DNA of 64,000 bases from Streptomyces cyaneofuscatus (GCF_000718135.1 NZ_JOEM01000001.1:124001-188000); one strand, 5' to 3'. Shown: positions 1-9,773, counted from the stretch's first letter. A program made the numbers and translations. The notes: generated from the letters alone by a model not told the origin.

Positions 1-368
1 CCCAGCACGCTCATGGAAGCGGTGTCCCCGGCCTCGGCGGCCCGGCGGTGGCGCGCCTCCGCCTCCGCACTGTCCGCCGCGTCGACGGCGTCCGTGGTGC
101 CCGCGTCGGCGTCCGGGGTGACGGCGCCCGGCGTGGTCACGCGCGTGGCGCCCGCGGCGCCGGTGGCGTGCACTGCGTCCGCGTCCACATGTCCCACCTC
201 ACCGGCGGTGGTGGCGTCCCGTGGTCCGGGTGTGCTCGCGCTCGCTCCGGCCGCCCCGGCGATGACGGCAGCGAAGGCCGCATCTGCCACCTTGTCCGCC
301 TTCTGGCCGCGCCGCTGCACAAACCGCCCTGTCTCCAACAGAGTTGCCCTGTCCCCCATAAATACCAT
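1..368 (-). CDS. TPR/SEL1-like repeat protein, N-terminal part (cut by window edge)
   Basis: An open minus-strand frame starts at ATG 368 (in-frame ATG also at 359) and runs off the left edge without a stop. The product begins MVFMGDRATLLETGRFVQ, followed by a basic then Ala/Asp/Thr-rich stretch, and ends at the edge with AAEAGDTASMSVLG. That last motif is the start of the repeat seen in actinomycete SEL1/TPR proteins, where units of the type 'AAxAGDxxAMxxLG' repeat many times. Such repeats are protein-protein scaffolds; no specific partner can be named. Codon bias supports this frame rather than the antisense frames over the same bases. Only about 122 codons are visible. Confidence is good for a real gene and moderate for the family. 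Confidence 0.7.
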   Translation of the reverse strand, partial: MVFMGDRATLLETGRFVQRRGQKADKVADAAFAAVIAGAAGASASTPGPRDATTAGEVGHVDADAVHATGAAGATRVTTPGAVTPDADAGTTDAVDAADSAEAEARHRRAAEAGDTASMSVL

Positions 369-424
369 CGTCGCACCACCTGTAACCCGCGTACACCTGG
401 TATATCGCGGTCAGTGAGGTCACT

Positions 425-3400
425 TCAGCGTTTTGTCGACATGCCCACAGAGAGACAAGTCAAACACGCCGGAACCCAACTGGTGCCCAGCGAACCGCAC
501 TTCACGCCCACGGAACAAGAAAGACACGACGACATGACGAAGGCCCGGATCCCATAGGATCCGGGCCTTCGTTCTTCAGTAGCGGGGACAGGATTTGAAC
601 CTGCGACCTCTGGGTTATGAGCCCAGCGAGCTACCGAGCTGCTCCACCCCGCGTCGCCGTCGTCCTTCTCCGGAGTGCCGGCCTTGTCGCCCTCGGCACC
701 GCCCGTGGGCTGTGCCTGGGCCGCCCGCTCCAGAGCCTCCTGGAGCGCGTCCTGGGCCTTGCCGTAGGCGGGCCAGTCCTGCTCCTTCAGCGCCGCCTCA
801 CCGTCCTCGTACGCCTTCTGGGCGTCCGCGATGGCCTTCTTGAGCGCGTCACTGCCGGTGGCCGGCGGCTTGGTGGTGTCACCCGGCGGCTCACTGGGGT
901 CGGGCGGTGTGGTGTCGGCGTCGCCGTCGACCCCGAAGACCGCGTTGAGGGCGTCTCCCAGGTTGTTCTCGAAGACGATCTTCGAACCGTACGAGGCGGC
1001 CACCTTGCGCAGCAGCGGGTAGTTCTGCGTGCCACCGCGCGTGTAGACCGGCTCGATGTAGAGGAAGCCACCTTCGAGCGGCACCGTCAGCAGGTTGCCG
1101 TACTCGATGTCGGAGTCCGTGCCCTTGAGGTTCCTCACGAACTCGGCGACGTCGTCGTTGCCGTTGAGCTCACTCTGTACCTGGCCCGGGCCCTTCACCG
1201 TGGAGGTGACCCGGAGCAGTCTCATCGTGCCGTAGTCCTTGCTGGCCGCGTCCGCGTTCACCGCCATGAAGGCGCCGAGGTTCGGGCGCCCCCTCGGGGT
1301 GAACGTGGTGGTCAGCGAGAACGCCTGCTGGTCCTGGCCCGGCATCTTCATGGACAGGTAGTACGGCGGAACGGAACCCGGCTCCTTGTTGGTCGGGTCG
1401 TCCGGCACCTGCCACGCGTCGGAGCCGCTGTAGAACTGCGCGGGGTCCTCGACGTGGTAGCGGGTGAGCAGCTCGCGCTGGACCTTGAAGAGGTCCTGCG
1501 GGTACCGCAGGTGGTCCATGAGCGTCTGCGGGATCTTCGAACGGTCCTCCACCGTGCCCGGGAACGCCTTGCGCCAGGTCTTGAGGACCGGGTCCTTGGT
1601 GTCCCACTCGTAGAGCTTGACCTTGCCGTCGTACGCGTCGACGGTGGCCTTCACGGAGTTGCGGATGTAGTTGACCTGGTTCTGCTGGGCGACGACCGCG
1701 CGCTGGTTGGTGGTCAGCGAGTCGGCCGTGGTGTCGCCGAGCGTCGTCCGGGACGCGTACGGGTAGCCGTTCGTCGTGGTGTAGGCGTCGACGATCCACT
1801 GGATCCGGCCGTCGACGACCGCCGGGTAGGCGTCGCCGTCGATGGTCAGCCACGGGGCGACCGCCTCGACGCGCTCCTTGGGCGTGCGGTTGTACAGGAT
1901 GCGCGAGCCGTCACCGATGGCTCCCGAGTACATGATCTGCGGCTCGCTGAACGAGACCGCGTACGCGGCGCGGTTGAAGGTGTTGGAGAGGCTGACCCCG
2001 CTGTCGCCCTCGTAGCTGGTGGTCTTCTCGCCGTCCTCCTCGTAGTCGAGCTCCTTCTGGGGCCCGCCGACGATGGAGTACTGCTCGGTCTTCTCGCCGT
2101 AGTAGATCCGCTGCTCGTACTTCCCGAACTCACCGGTGGACGGCAGACCCGACTCGGTGAAGTCCGGGGACCCCGTCGGGTTGGTGCCGGTGGTGGTGCC
2201 GCGGGCCGCGATGGCGCCGTAGCCGTGGGTGTACGTGAAGTGGTCGTTGATCCAGTTCCGCTTGGGCAGGCCCTGGATGTTCAGCTCACGCAGACCGATG
2301 ACGGTGTCCTGCTCCTTGCCGTCCTCGCCCTTGTAGCGGTCGACGTCCAGCGTCTTGGGGAACTGGTAGTAGTTCCTGCGCTGCTGGAGCTGCTGGAAGG
2401 CCGGGGAGACGACGTTGGGGTCCATCACGCGGTAGCTGGCGGCCGTGTTGGCGGCGGCCCTCAGCTTGGTGTCGTCGCCCGTGGTGGCCTGGCCCGAGTA
2501 GTCCTCCATCACCGCGTCGTCGATGTCGTACGCATCGCGTGTCGCGTCGATGTTCTTCTGGATGAAGGGCGCTTCCTTGGCCTGCTCGTTCGGCTGGACC
2601 TGGAACTTCTGCACGATCGCCGGGTAGAGCCCGCCGATCAGGATCGCCGAGAGCACCATCAGGCCGAAGCCGATGACCGGCAGCTGCCAGGTGCGGCGCC
2701 ACAGCGTCGCGAAGAACAGCACGGCACAGATCGCCGCGATGAAGAACAGGATGGTCTTCGCCGGGAGATAGGCGTTCGCGTCGACGAACCGCAGGCCGGT
2801 CCAGTTGTCCGCGGCCTTGAAGTCACTGGACTTCACCGCGAGGCCGTACCGGTCGAGCCAGTAGGCCACGGCCTTCAGGGAGACGAAGATGCCGAGCAGC
2901 ACCGAGAGATGACCGGTGGCCGCGGCGGTGGCGCGGGCGCCGGGGCTGGTGATGCGCAGCCCGCCGTACAGATAGTGGGTCAGGGCGGCGGCGATCAGCG
3001 AGAGCACGGTCGCCGCGAAGCCGAAGCCCAGCAGGAAGCGGTACCACGGCAGGTCGAAGGCGTAGAAGGCGACGTCCAGCTTGAACTGGGGGTCCTTCGT
3101 GCCGAACGGCACCCCGTTGACGTACATCAGCCAGGTGCGCCACTGGCCGGAGGCGGATGCTCCGGCGATCAGTCCGATGAGCGCGGTGACGGCGAGCAGC
3201 ACCCACTTCTTGAAGGGGGCGACGCTCATCCGGTAGCGGTCCAGGCTCTGCTGTTCCAGCGACATCGCGCTCAGCGGCGGCCTCAGCCGGTGCGCGAGCC
3301 AGATGTTCACGCCGATGGCCAGGGCCATCAGCAGCCCGAAGACGAGGAACAGTCCGATCTTGGTCCACAGGGTGGTGGTGAAGACGGAGGAATACGCGAC

Positions 3401-3562
3401 CGACCGGTACCAGAGCCAGTCCGTCCAGAACCCGGCGAACATGACGAAGGCCATGGCGAGAACCGCCAGGACCCCCAAGGTCATGAGCAGGGTGCGGACG
3501 CGCCGGGACGGGCGGCCGACACTGATCCGTGGCCCGGTCGGGCCTCCGCCGCGGTCCGGCAT
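425..3562 (-). CDS. UPF0182 family membrane protein; frame runs through the downstream tRNA
   Basis: A large membrane protein of unknown function (UPF0182; M. tuberculosis Rv3193c type). The N-terminal third has about seven hydrophobic segments, including the conserved [11 protein letters not shown] stretch after the first one. A long extracytoplasmic domain follows, with the conserved segments [18 protein letters not shown] and [16 protein letters not shown], then a Glu/Lys/Ala-rich tail. The start is the ATG of [12 protein letters not shown]; an upstream extension to 3640 is not typical of the family, and no strong Shine-Dalgarno is visible. The oddity is the 3' end: no stop codon occurs before the initiator tRNA gene. 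Translation enters the tRNA at about base 653, reads [20 protein letters not shown] from it, passes the terminator hairpin and stops only at TGA 425-427. The biological protein probably ends near the tRNA boundary, but the DNA supplies no stop there. Confidence 0.85.
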   Translation of the reverse strand: MPDRGGGPTGPRISVGRPSRRVRTLLMTLGVLAVLAMAFVMFAGFWTDWLWYRSVAYSSVFTTTLWTKIGLFLVFGLLMALAIGVNIWLAHRLRPPLSAMSLEQQSLDRYRMSVAPFKKWVLLAVTALIGLIAGASASGQWRTWLMYVNGVPFGTKDPQFKLDVAFYAFDLPWYRFLLGFGFAATVLSLIAAALTHYLYGGLRITSPGARATAAATGHLSVLLGIFVSLKAVAYWLDRYGLAVKSSDFKAADNWTGLRFVDANAYLPAKTILFFIAAICAVLFFATLWRRTWQLPVIGFGLMVLSAILIGGLYPAIVQKFQVQPNEQAKEAPFIQKNIDATRDAYDIDDAVMEDYSGQATTGDDTKLRAAANTAASYRVMDPNVVSPAFQQLQQRRNYYQFPKTLDVDRYKGEDGKEQDTVIGLRELNIQGLPKRNWINDHFTYTHGYGAIAARGTTTGTNPTGSPDFTESGLPSTGEFGKYEQRIYYGEKTEQYSIVGGPQKELDYEEDGEKTTSYEGDSGVSLSNTFNRAAYAVSFSEPQIMYSGAIGDGSRILYNRTPKERVEAVAPWLTIDGDAYPAVVDGRIQWIVDAYTTTNGYPYASRTTLGDTTADSLTTNQRAVVAQQNQVNYIRNSVKATVDAYDGKVKLYEWDTKDPVLKTWRKAFPGTVEDRSKIPQTLMDHLRYPQDLFKVQRELLTRYHVEDPAQFYSGSDAWQVPDDPTNKEPGSVPPYYLSMKMPGQDQQAFSLTTTFTPRGRPNLGAFMAVNADAASKDYGTMRLLRVTSTVKGPGQVQSELNGNDDVAEFVRNLKGTDSDIEYGNLLTVPLEGGFLYIEPVYTRGGTQNYPLLRKVAASYGSKIVFENNLGDALNAVFGVDGDADTTPPDPSEPPGDTTKPPATGSDALKKAIADAQKAYEDGEAALKEQDWPAYGKAQDALQEALERAAQAQPTGGAEGDKAGTPEKDDGDAGWSSSVARWAHNPEVAGSNPVPATEERRPGSYGIRAFVMSSCLSCSVGVKCGSLGTSWVPACLTCLSVGMSTKR
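539..570 (-). terminator. Hairpin terminator of the initiator tRNA
   Basis: Perfect 14-bp inverted repeat (539-552 with 557-570) with a 4-nt loop, starting 10 nt beyond the tRNA 3' end on the minus strand. No U-tract follows, as is common for Streptomyces hairpin terminators. It also lies inside the unterminated UPF0182 reading frame. Confidence 0.85.
580..653 (-). tRNA. Initiator tRNA-Met (anticodon CAU)
   Basis: The minus strand folds as a complete cloverleaf. The acceptor stem CGCGGGG pairs with CCCCGC, leaving position 1 (C) unpaired against position 72 (U). The anticodon loop is CUCAUAA, and the anticodon stem ends in three consecutive G:C pairs (GGG/CCC). A mismatched first acceptor pair and three G:C pairs are the classical signs of initiator rather than elongator tRNA. 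The T-arm is GGTTCAAATCC. The CCA end is not encoded; the discriminator base is A at 580. The gene lies directly downstream of, and in the same orientation as, the UPF0182 gene, with no spacer or stop codon between them. Confidence 0.96.
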
Positions 3563-3698
3563 CTGGAAAGCCAACGTGCGCACCTCGAAGTTCGCGGTCG
3601 TGTGGAGCGGGCCCAGCGGTCCTAGAACCCACCTATGCAACTTACTGAAGCTTTACCTAGTTCCCGATACCGGGGCCGAAGGAGGCAGGATATTGCCC

Positions 3699-4259
3699 AT
3701 GCCCAACGTTTCCCCCGCAGGACCCCCGATGGCAGCGAGCCCGCTCACCGTCGCCGTCCTCGAAATCGACGCCTATGCCTCCACCCTCGGCTGGGACCAG
3801 CCCGCCCGGCTGTTCGCCCTGGTCGACACCGCCCGGCTGCGGGTCCAGGAGCCGGGTCTCGCCGCTCAGCTCGGGCTGGACGACGCCGCCTCCACGACCG
3901 CTTCCCTCACACCGATCGAGCAGGAGGAGCTGCCCGCCGGTACCGCCCTGGACGACTTCCTCGGCACCATCGCCTGGCCCGACTCCGTGGCCGGCTGCGC
4001 CATGACCGTGGAGCGGCTGATGCTGCCGCCGTCCGCCGAGGCCTCCGTACCGGAGGGGCTCAGCGACAAGCAGCTGACCCAGTGGGTCGCCAAGCACCCC
4101 GACCGGCAGGAGGTGCGGATGACGGTGGCCGTGCTGCGGGACGGGGCGCGTGAGTCCGCCGTGCGGCTGCGCGAGAAGGACTCCCCCACGGAGGTGCTGA
4201 CCGGTGCGGGTCTGGTGCCGGGGCTGGCCGAGGCCCTCGCGGCGACGTTCGAGTCCTGA
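3699..4259 (+). CDS. PPA1309 family protein
   Basis: A 186-aa soluble protein of the actinobacterial PPA1309 family, function unknown. Characteristic stretches are AVLEIDAYASTLGWDQPARL near the N-terminus, AGCAMTVERLMLPPSAEASV in the middle, and EVRMTVAVLRDGARESAVRL. The ATG is preceded by GGAGG at 3681-3685 with 13-nt spacing; an in-frame TTG at 3693 would sit at a better 7 nt, so the start may be two codons upstream. It is divergent from the UPF0182 gene and convergent with the PDZ-Lon gene. Its last codons and TGA form the first copy of a 23-bp tandem repeat that continues downstream. Confidence 0.9.
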   Translation: MPNVSPAGPPMAASPLTVAVLEIDAYASTLGWDQPARLFALVDTARLRVQEPGLAAQLGLDDAASTTASLTPIEQEELPAGTALDDFLGTIAWPDSVAGCAMTVERLMLPPSAEASVPEGLSDKQLTQWVAKHPDRQEVRMTVAVLRDGARESAVRLREKDSPTEVLTGAGLVPGLAEALAATFES

Positions 4260-4339
4260 CCGGCCTGATGTTCGAGTCCTGACCGGGTCGGCTTACGAGT
4301 CCTGGCCGGCCGGAAGTCCGAGTCCTGACCGGGCCCGCC
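4248..4339. repeat. Four tandem copies of a 23-bp unit overlapping a stop codon
   Basis: The core GAGTCCTGAC (GAGTCCTGGC in copy 3) recurs at 4251, 4274, 4297 and 4320, exactly 23 bp apart. Units begin at 4248, 4271, 4294 and 4317. The first unit contains the end and TGA of the PPA1309 gene; the others are degenerate copies filling the space before the convergent gene. Confidence 0.85.
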
Positions 4340-4359
4340 GTCCGCCTCCCGACGCGCTG

Positions 4360-5463
4360 TCAGCCTGCCGAGCAGCTCGGCAGCGCGTCGGTCTTCCCGG
4401 CGCTGATCCGCTCCAGCGACTTCCTGGCGTCGTCGAGGGTCTTGACCCGGACCAGGGTCAGCCCGTCCGGGGTGTCCGAGGCGGCCGCCGCGCAGTTGTC
4501 GTCGGGCGTGAGGAAGTAGCGGGCGCCCGCCTCGCGGGCCCCGACGAGCTTCATGTTGATCCCGCCGATCGGGCCGACCTTGCCCGCGTCGTCGATGGTT
4601 CCGGTGCCCGCGACGAACTTTCCGCCGGTCAGATTGCCCGGGGTGAGCTTGTCGATGATGCCCAGGGAGAACATCAGCCCGGCACTGGGGCCGCCGACGT
4701 CCGCGAGCTCGATGTCGATCTCGAACGGGAACGTGTGGTCGGTCCCGGCCCTGATCCCGACGACAGCCCGCTCCTTGCCGCCCTCCTCCGCGGGGGGCGC
4801 CTTCTCGGTGGTGATGGTGATCTTCCGGCCGCCCTCGGGGGCCCGGCCGGCCTTCTCGGCGGCGGCCGCCTCCTTCGCCGGGACGATGGTGAAGGTGACG
4901 TTCTCGCCGGGCTGGTGCTTGGTGACGAGCTCGGCGACGTCACCGGGCTCCTCGACCACGGTGCCGTCCACGGCCTTGATCACGTCACCCGCGTGCAGCT
5001 TGCCCTCGGAAGGGCTGCCCTTGACGACGGTGGAGACCACGACCTGAGTGGCGACCGGGATGTCCAGCTCCTTCAGGGCGGCGACCTTGGCGCTCTCCTG
5101 GGACTGGCTGAACTCCTCGGCGTTCTCCTGGGTCGACTGCTCCTCGGTCTTGCCGTCCGGATAGAGCGTGTCGTGCGGTACGACGACGCTGTCGTGGGCC
5201 AGCCAGCCCCAGACGGCCTGGCCCAGGTTCATCCGGTAGTCCGCCCCGGTGACGCGGACCGTCGTCATGTTGAGGTGCCCGGAGGTCGGGTAGGTCTTGC
5301 GGCCGGTGATCCGCAGGACCGGTTCGCCACGCGCATCGCCCAGGGTGTTCACCGTCGGTCCGGGAGACATCTCCGAATACGGGACTTTGATGAGCAGGCC
5401 TGCGCAGAACAGCACGATGAGGATGAGGGCGGAGGCGAGCATCGTCGCGGTGCGGCGTGGCAT
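4360..5463 (-). CDS. Secreted PDZ/Lon-type (S16) serine protease, YlbL-like
   Basis: A 367-aa protein with one N-terminal membrane anchor or uncleaved signal (ATMLASALILIVLFCAGLLI), so the body is outside the membrane. A PDZ domain spans about residues 130-200 (TVVKGSPSEGKLHAGDVIKA), and a Lon proteolytic domain about 230-350. The Lon catalytic dyad is visible: Ser260 in DVGGPSAGLMF and Lys305 in GPIGGINMKLVGA, about the spacing usual for S16 enzymes. There is no AAA+ domain, so the enzyme is not ATP-driven. It matches the YlbL/Rv3194c family, proposed to act on envelope proteins. A 56-aa membrane protein gene lies immediately upstream on the same strand. Confidence 0.93.
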   Translation of the reverse strand: MPRRTATMLASALILIVLFCAGLLIKVPYSEMSPGPTVNTLGDARGEPVLRITGRKTYPTSGHLNMTTVRVTGADYRMNLGQAVWGWLAHDSVVVPHDTLYPDGKTEEQSTQENAEEFSQSQESAKVAALKELDIPVATQVVVSTVVKGSPSEGKLHAGDVIKAVDGTVVEEPGDVAELVTKHQPGENVTFTIVPAKEAAAAEKAGRAPEGGRKITITTEKAPPAEEGGKERAVVGIRAGTDHTFPFEIDIELADVGGPSAGLMFSLGIIDKLTPGNLTGGKFVAGTGTIDDAGKVGPIGGINMKLVGAREAGARYFLTPDDNCAAAASDTPDGLTLVRVKTLDDARKSLERISAGKTDALPSCSAG

Positions 5464-5567
5464 GGAACGACAGTACGGGAAGGGCCTGCCCGTCCACCCT
5501 CGGGGCCGGTCCGTCCGGGGATCGGCCGGAGCGCGGCGGAAAGGTGGTCACGCGGCGTTCGACGGCC

Positions 5568-5738
5568 TCAGAGAGCCTCGGAACCGGAGTGCGATTTCTC
5601 CATCGCGTCACGGAACCTGGCGTACCCGGCGAGTTCGGTGACATCGCCGGTCGTGCGATTGCGAGCAGCCCAAGAAGCCCATATCGCACCGCCGACAGCA
5701 GCGAAAAGTGGAATCAACAGCCAAGCGAGTGCCGCCAT
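5568..5738 (-). CDS. Small conserved membrane protein (56 aa)
   Basis: A short gene with a good ribosome site (GGAGG, 5 nt before ATG 5738). The product starts MAALAWLLIPLFAAVGGAIW, a single transmembrane helix that includes two Trp, followed by a charged tail of about 30 residues (ARFRDAMEKSHSGSEAL). I recognise similar small proteins in other Streptomyces at this place between moaE and the PDZ-Lon protease. Function unknown. Same strand as both neighbours, so it may be transcribed with them. Confidence 0.85.
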   Translation of the reverse strand: MAALAWLLIPLFAAVGGAIWASWAARNRTTGDVTELAGYARFRDAMEKSHSGSEAL

Positions 5739-5864
5739 CACGACCTCCCTACCCCGTGAGCGACCGAGTGATCGATCTGCAGATTAACGATCCGGAAGAC
5801 CAACGCTCACGGCAGGGGTGCGGTTACGCAAATCGGGGCTGATGCGCTCCGGTCCGGTTTGCGC

Positions 5865-6326
<462 letters not shown>

Positions 6327-6437
6327 GCCCCCATCGTGCCGTACGGCACCGACATCGCGGAATTGCCTGTTCGACCGGCGGACGCACGGCCGCGTTGGAG
6401 CCTCCTACAGACGGCTGCCGACGCCCCGCGAGCGCGG

Positions 6438-7595
6438 TCAGATGCGGCGTCGGGCCTTGCGGGCGCGGCGGACGAGGGCGGCCGTACCGAGCAGGGCGAC
6501 GGTGGCTCCGGCGGCGGTGGCGGAGACGGCGGTGGCGTCCTTGCGCCCGAGACGGCGCCCGGCGACGGTGTGGCGTCCCTCGACCTCTTCCAGGAGCGCG
6601 CCCAGGACCTCCTCGTTGGTCCACTGCGGCCGCCATCCCACGTCGTGCAGCCGGCTCACGCTGACCACCCAGGGGTGCATCGTGTACGCCAGGTCACCGG
6701 CCGGGGACGGGGTGAGCCCGATGCGGTGCAGCCGGGCGGCCGCCCCCAGGGCGACGGCGGAGGGCAGCTCCATCCGGCGTACGCCGCTGAGCTCCTCGAC
6801 CTCCTCCTGTTCGAGCCAGCCGTCGCAGCCGACCGCGAACTCGCCGTCGATCTTCTCCAGGGCGGCGTACTCCAGGGCCGTCACCAGGTCGTCGACATGG
6901 CAGAACTGCCAGGTGGGGCGGGAACCGGCGACAACCAGGAGACGCGGTGACTCGAAGTAGCGGGTCAGCGCGGTGTCGGTGCCGCCGACCAGGACGGTGG
7001 GGCGTACGACGGTGACGTTGAGCCCGGGGTGGGCGCGGGGCGCGCGGCGGCCGAGCCGTTCGATCTCCAGGAGGTCGCCGACGCCGGTGGCCTCGGCGGT
7101 GGCGCGCAGCTCGGCGTCCTCGGAGAGGGGGACGTCGTTGTCGGGCAGCGCCCCGTAGACCATGGCCGAGGTGCAGAGCACGACCCGGTGGACCCCGGCG
7201 GCGGCCGCGGCGGTGAGCACGGTCTGGGTGCCCCGGACGTTGTACGCGGTACGGGCGGCGGGGTCGGTCTCCAGGTCGAGGTCGAGCGCCAGGTGCACGA
7301 CGACGTCCGCGCCGCGCAGCTTCTCCGCGATGGCCGGATCACGGACGTCCAGGATGTGCCAGGTCGCCTCGGAGACCTCTCCGCGGCGTTCGTCGATCGC
7401 GATGACCTGCTTGACCTCGTCGGATGCGGCGAGGCGGGCGGTCAGCAGCTCGCCGACGCCGGTCGCGGCACCGGTGACCGCGACGACGGGGCCCCGGTTC
7501 CGGGGGGACCTGGGGCGTTTCTTCTCGGGCGTGCTTTCGGGCGGGGGGTCGGTCAGGTTTCGCGCTGCGCGAACCTGCGGATCTGGGGAACTCAC
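6438..7595 (-). CDS. NAD-dependent epimerase/dehydratase (extended SDR) with C-terminal membrane helix
   Basis: An extended short-chain dehydrogenase. The nucleotide site VTGAATGVGELLTARL lies near residue 40, VVHLALDLD follows, and the catalytic region is STAMVYGALP-like (CTSAMVYGALPDND), where the Tyr of the family is present but the lysine three to four residues later is not evident. A C-terminal hydrophobic helix (AVSATAAGATVALLGTAALV) followed by RRARKARRRI suggests a tail anchored in the membrane. The GTG start at 7595 is chosen because GGAG lies 8 nt upstream; the frame is open further upstream to 7691. Substrate unknown; such SDRs act on nucleotide sugars or lipids. It is divergent from the DUF2342 gene across a 190-bp gap. 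Confidence 0.85.
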   Translation of the reverse strand: MSSPDPQVRAARNLTDPPPESTPEKKRPRSPRNRGPVVAVTGAATGVGELLTARLAASDEVKQVIAIDERRGEVSEATWHILDVRDPAIAEKLRGADVVVHLALDLDLETDPAARTAYNVRGTQTVLTAAAAAGVHRVVLCTSAMVYGALPDNDVPLSEDAELRATAEATGVGDLLEIERLGRRAPRAHPGLNVTVVRPTVLVGGTDTALTRYFESPRLLVVAGSRPTWQFCHVDDLVTALEYAALEKIDGEFAVGCDGWLEQEEVEELSGVRRMELPSAVALGAAARLHRIGLTPSPAGDLAYTMHPWVVSVSRLHDVGWRPQWTNEEVLGALLEEVEGRHTVAGRRLGRKDATAVSATAAGATVALLGTAALVRRARKARRRI

Positions 7596-7785
7596 CGGGC
7601 GTCTCCAGCGGTTGTCTTCAGTACGTACCCGAATGACGCGTACGTACCAGGTGGCGTCCATCCTGCCGCAGGCCGGGAGTCGGCGGAGCACTGAGGCCCG
7701 AAGCGGGCGTGGTGTCTACGCTGGATGGTGATGTCGGGCAGTCGCCGCCGGTTCGAGCCGGCGGCCCTACGAGCCGAGGAAACCC

Positions 7786-9234
7786 GTGAGTGACACCCCA
7801 TTCGGATTCGGCCTTCCGCCGGAGGAGCCGGAGAACGGCGACGAGGGCAAGAAGAAGGACCCCACCGAAGGTGGGCAGAGCGCGGGCGGGCCCGGAGGCC
7901 CGTTCGGATTCGGGCCGGGGGCGGGCGGGGACAACCCGTTCGCCGCGATGTTCGGCTCGATGAACCCGAACGATCTCGGTGCGGCCTTCCAGCAGCTCGG
8001 CCAGATGCTGAGCTACGAGGGCGGTCCCGTGAACTGGGACATGGCCAAGCAGATCGCCCGGCAGACCGTCTCGCAGGGGACGGCCGACGGCACCAAGGAC
8101 GCGAGCGTCGGCGCCTCCGAGCGGACGGCGGTCGACGAGGCGCTGCGGCTGGCCGACCTCTGGCTGGACGGTGTGACGTCGATGCCCTCCGGTTCGCTCT
8201 CCACCGTGGCGTGGAGCCGTGCGGAGTGGGTCGAGGCCTCGCTGCCGGCCTGGCAGCAGCTGGTCGACCCGGTGGCCGAGCGGGTGGGCCTGGCGATGGG
8301 CGATGTGCTGCCCGAGGAGATGCAGGCCATGGCGGGCCCGCTGATCGGCATGATGCGGTCGATGGGCGGCGCCATGTTCGGCCAGCAGATCGGGCAGGCC
8401 GTGGGCACGCTGGCCGGTGAGGTGGTCGGGTCGACGGACATCGGGCTGCCGCTGGGTCCGGCGGGCAAGGCCGCGCTGCTCCCGCTGAACGTGGCGCAGT
8501 TCGGCAAGGACCTCAGCGTCCCGCAGGACGAGGTGCGGCTGTATCTGGCGCTGCGCGAGGCCGCCCACCAGCGGCTCTTCGCCCATGTGCCGTGGCTGCG
8601 CTCGCATCTGTTCGGTGCCGTCGAGGCGTACGCACGCGGGATCAAGGTCGACACCAGCAAGCTGGAGGACGTCGTCGGCCAGTTCGACCCCTCGAACCCC
8701 GAGCAGCTGCAGGACGCCCTTCAGCAGGGCATGTTCCAGCCCGAGGACACGCCCGAGCAGAAGGCCTCCCTGGCCCGTCTGGAGACGGCTCTGGCGCTCG
8801 TCGAGGGCTGGGTGGACGCGGTGGTCCACGAGGCCGCGAAGTCCCGGCTGACCTCGTCGGACGCCCTGCGCGAGACGATGCGCCGGCGCCGTGCCTCCGG
8901 TGGCCCGGCCGAGCAGACGTTCGCCACGCTCATCGGTCTCCAGCTGCGCCCGCGCCGGCTGCGGGACGCCTCGCGCCTGTGGGCCTCGCTCACCGACGCC
9001 CGGGGCCTGGAAGGGCGCGACGCCCTGTGGGCGCACCCGGACATGCTGCCGACGGCGCACGACCTGGACGACCCGGACGGCTTCGTCCACCACGAGCAGG
9101 CCGACTTCTCCGAGCTGGACAAGATGCTCGGCGAGGCCGCGAAGGGCCCGCAGAAGCCCGCCGCGGAGAAAGACGCCCCGGACAAGGACACCGGCGACGA
9201 CTCGGAAGACGGCAAGGACGGCCGCGACCAGTGA
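7786..9234 (+). CDS. DUF2342 family zinc-dependent metalloprotease-like protein
   Basis: A 482-aa protein of the actinobacterial DUF2342 family (Rv3195 type), annotated as zincin-like. After a Gly/Pro-rich N-terminus, a helical core contains the conserved AGPLIGMMRSMGGAMFGQQI and LREAAHQRLFAHVPWLR, the latter the presumed metal-binding helix, followed by GWVDAVVHEAA. The C-terminus is very acidic and Lys/Asp-rich. GTG 7786 has GAGGA 5 nt upstream. Its stop overlaps the GTG of the Nudix gene (GTGA), indicating translational coupling. Some database entries link the family to coenzyme F420, but nothing here supports that. Confidence 0.88.
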   Translation: MSDTPFGFGLPPEEPENGDEGKKKDPTEGGQSAGGPGGPFGFGPGAGGDNPFAAMFGSMNPNDLGAAFQQLGQMLSYEGGPVNWDMAKQIARQTVSQGTADGTKDASVGASERTAVDEALRLADLWLDGVTSMPSGSLSTVAWSRAEWVEASLPAWQQLVDPVAERVGLAMGDVLPEEMQAMAGPLIGMMRSMGGAMFGQQIGQAVGTLAGEVVGSTDIGLPLGPAGKAALLPLNVAQFGKDLSVPQDEVRLYLALREAAHQRLFAHVPWLRSHLFGAVEAYARGIKVDTSKLEDVVGQFDPSNPEQLQDALQQGMFQPEDTPEQKASLARLETALALVEGWVDAVVHEAAKSRLTSSDALRETMRRRRASGGPAEQTFATLIGLQLRPRRLRDASRLWASLTDARGLEGRDALWAHPDMLPTAHDLDDPDGFVHHEQADFSELDKMLGEAAKGPQKPAAEKDAPDKDTGDDSEDGKDGRDQ

Positions 9235-9773
9235 CCCTGCACGACGACGCCACCCTCGTACTGAAGGGTTACGCCCCCGAAGGCGAGGCAGGCGGTGACC
9301 AGGCTGAGCTGCGTCAGGCCTACCTCGACCACCTGGCGCACCACCAGGACGGCATGTGGAAGGCGTGCGGGGCCGGGCATCTGACGGCCAGCGCCCTGGT
9401 GATCGATCCGGAGCGGGGGAAGGTGCTGCTCACCCTGCACCGCAAGCTGCGGATGTGGCTCCAGATGGGCGGGCACTGCGAGGAGCAGGACGCCACCCTG
9501 GAGGCGGCGGCGCTCCGTGAGGCGACGGAGGAGTCCGGGATCACGGGACTCACTCTGCTGCCGGGCGGGCCGGTCCGGCTGGACCGGCACCCCATCCCGT
9601 CCCCCTGCAACTGGCACCTCGACGTCCAGTACGCCGCGCTGGCCCCGGCCGGAGCGGCGGAGCGGATCAGCGAGGAGTCCCTGGAGCTGCGCTGGTTCGG
9701 CTACGAGGACGTGGCGTCGGTGGCCGACGCCTCCGTCGTACGGCTGCTGGAGGCGACGCGGTCCCGGCTGTAG
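9231..9773 (+). CDS. Nudix hydrolase
   Basis: A 180-aa Nudix protein. The Nudix box is of the variant class MGGHCEEQDATLEAAALREA followed by TEESGI, which keeps the REATEESG catalytic helix that binds Mg2+. A conserved SPCNWHLDVQYAALAP segment follows. Nudix enzymes cleave nucleoside diphosphates linked to another group; the substrate cannot be read here. The GTG start overlaps the stop of the upstream DUF2342 gene by four bases, so the two genes form an operon, which ends at the hairpin at 9787-9820. Confidence 0.93.
   Translation: MTLHDDATLVLKGYAPEGEAGGDQAELRQAYLDHLAHHQDGMWKACGAGHLTASALVIDPERGKVLLTLHRKLRMWLQMGGHCEEQDATLEAAALREATEESGITGLTLLPGGPVRLDRHPIPSPCNWHLDVQYAALAPAGAAERISEESLELRWFGYEDVASVADASVVRLLEATRSRL

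Noticed and set aside
13..557. Plus-strand frames across the left edge (for example 13-417 and 48-557)
   Set aside because: They are antisense to the TPR/SEL1 gene, low-complexity and with no ribosome site. The minus-strand frame carries the family motif.
425..579. Protein sequence encoded after the tRNA in the UPF0182 frame
   Set aside because: Bases 580-653 are a functional tRNA and 539-570 its terminator, so the translated tail is an artefact of an open frame, though the frame itself has no stop.
617..3625. A 1000-codon plus-strand frame opposite the UPF0182 gene
   Set aside because: An antisense shadow from G/C-ending codons; its sequence is Arg/Leu/Val/Gly-rich and matches nothing I recognise.
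4251..4339. CRISPR array in the 23-bp repeat before the PDZ-Lon gene
   Set aside because: The units abut each other with no unique spacers and no cas gene is present; it is a plain tandem repeat.
9231..9773. Frameshifted fusion of the DUF2342 and Nudix genes
   Set aside because: The GTG-TGA overlap is a clean start-stop overlap, with full-length domains on both sides, so these are two coupled genes.
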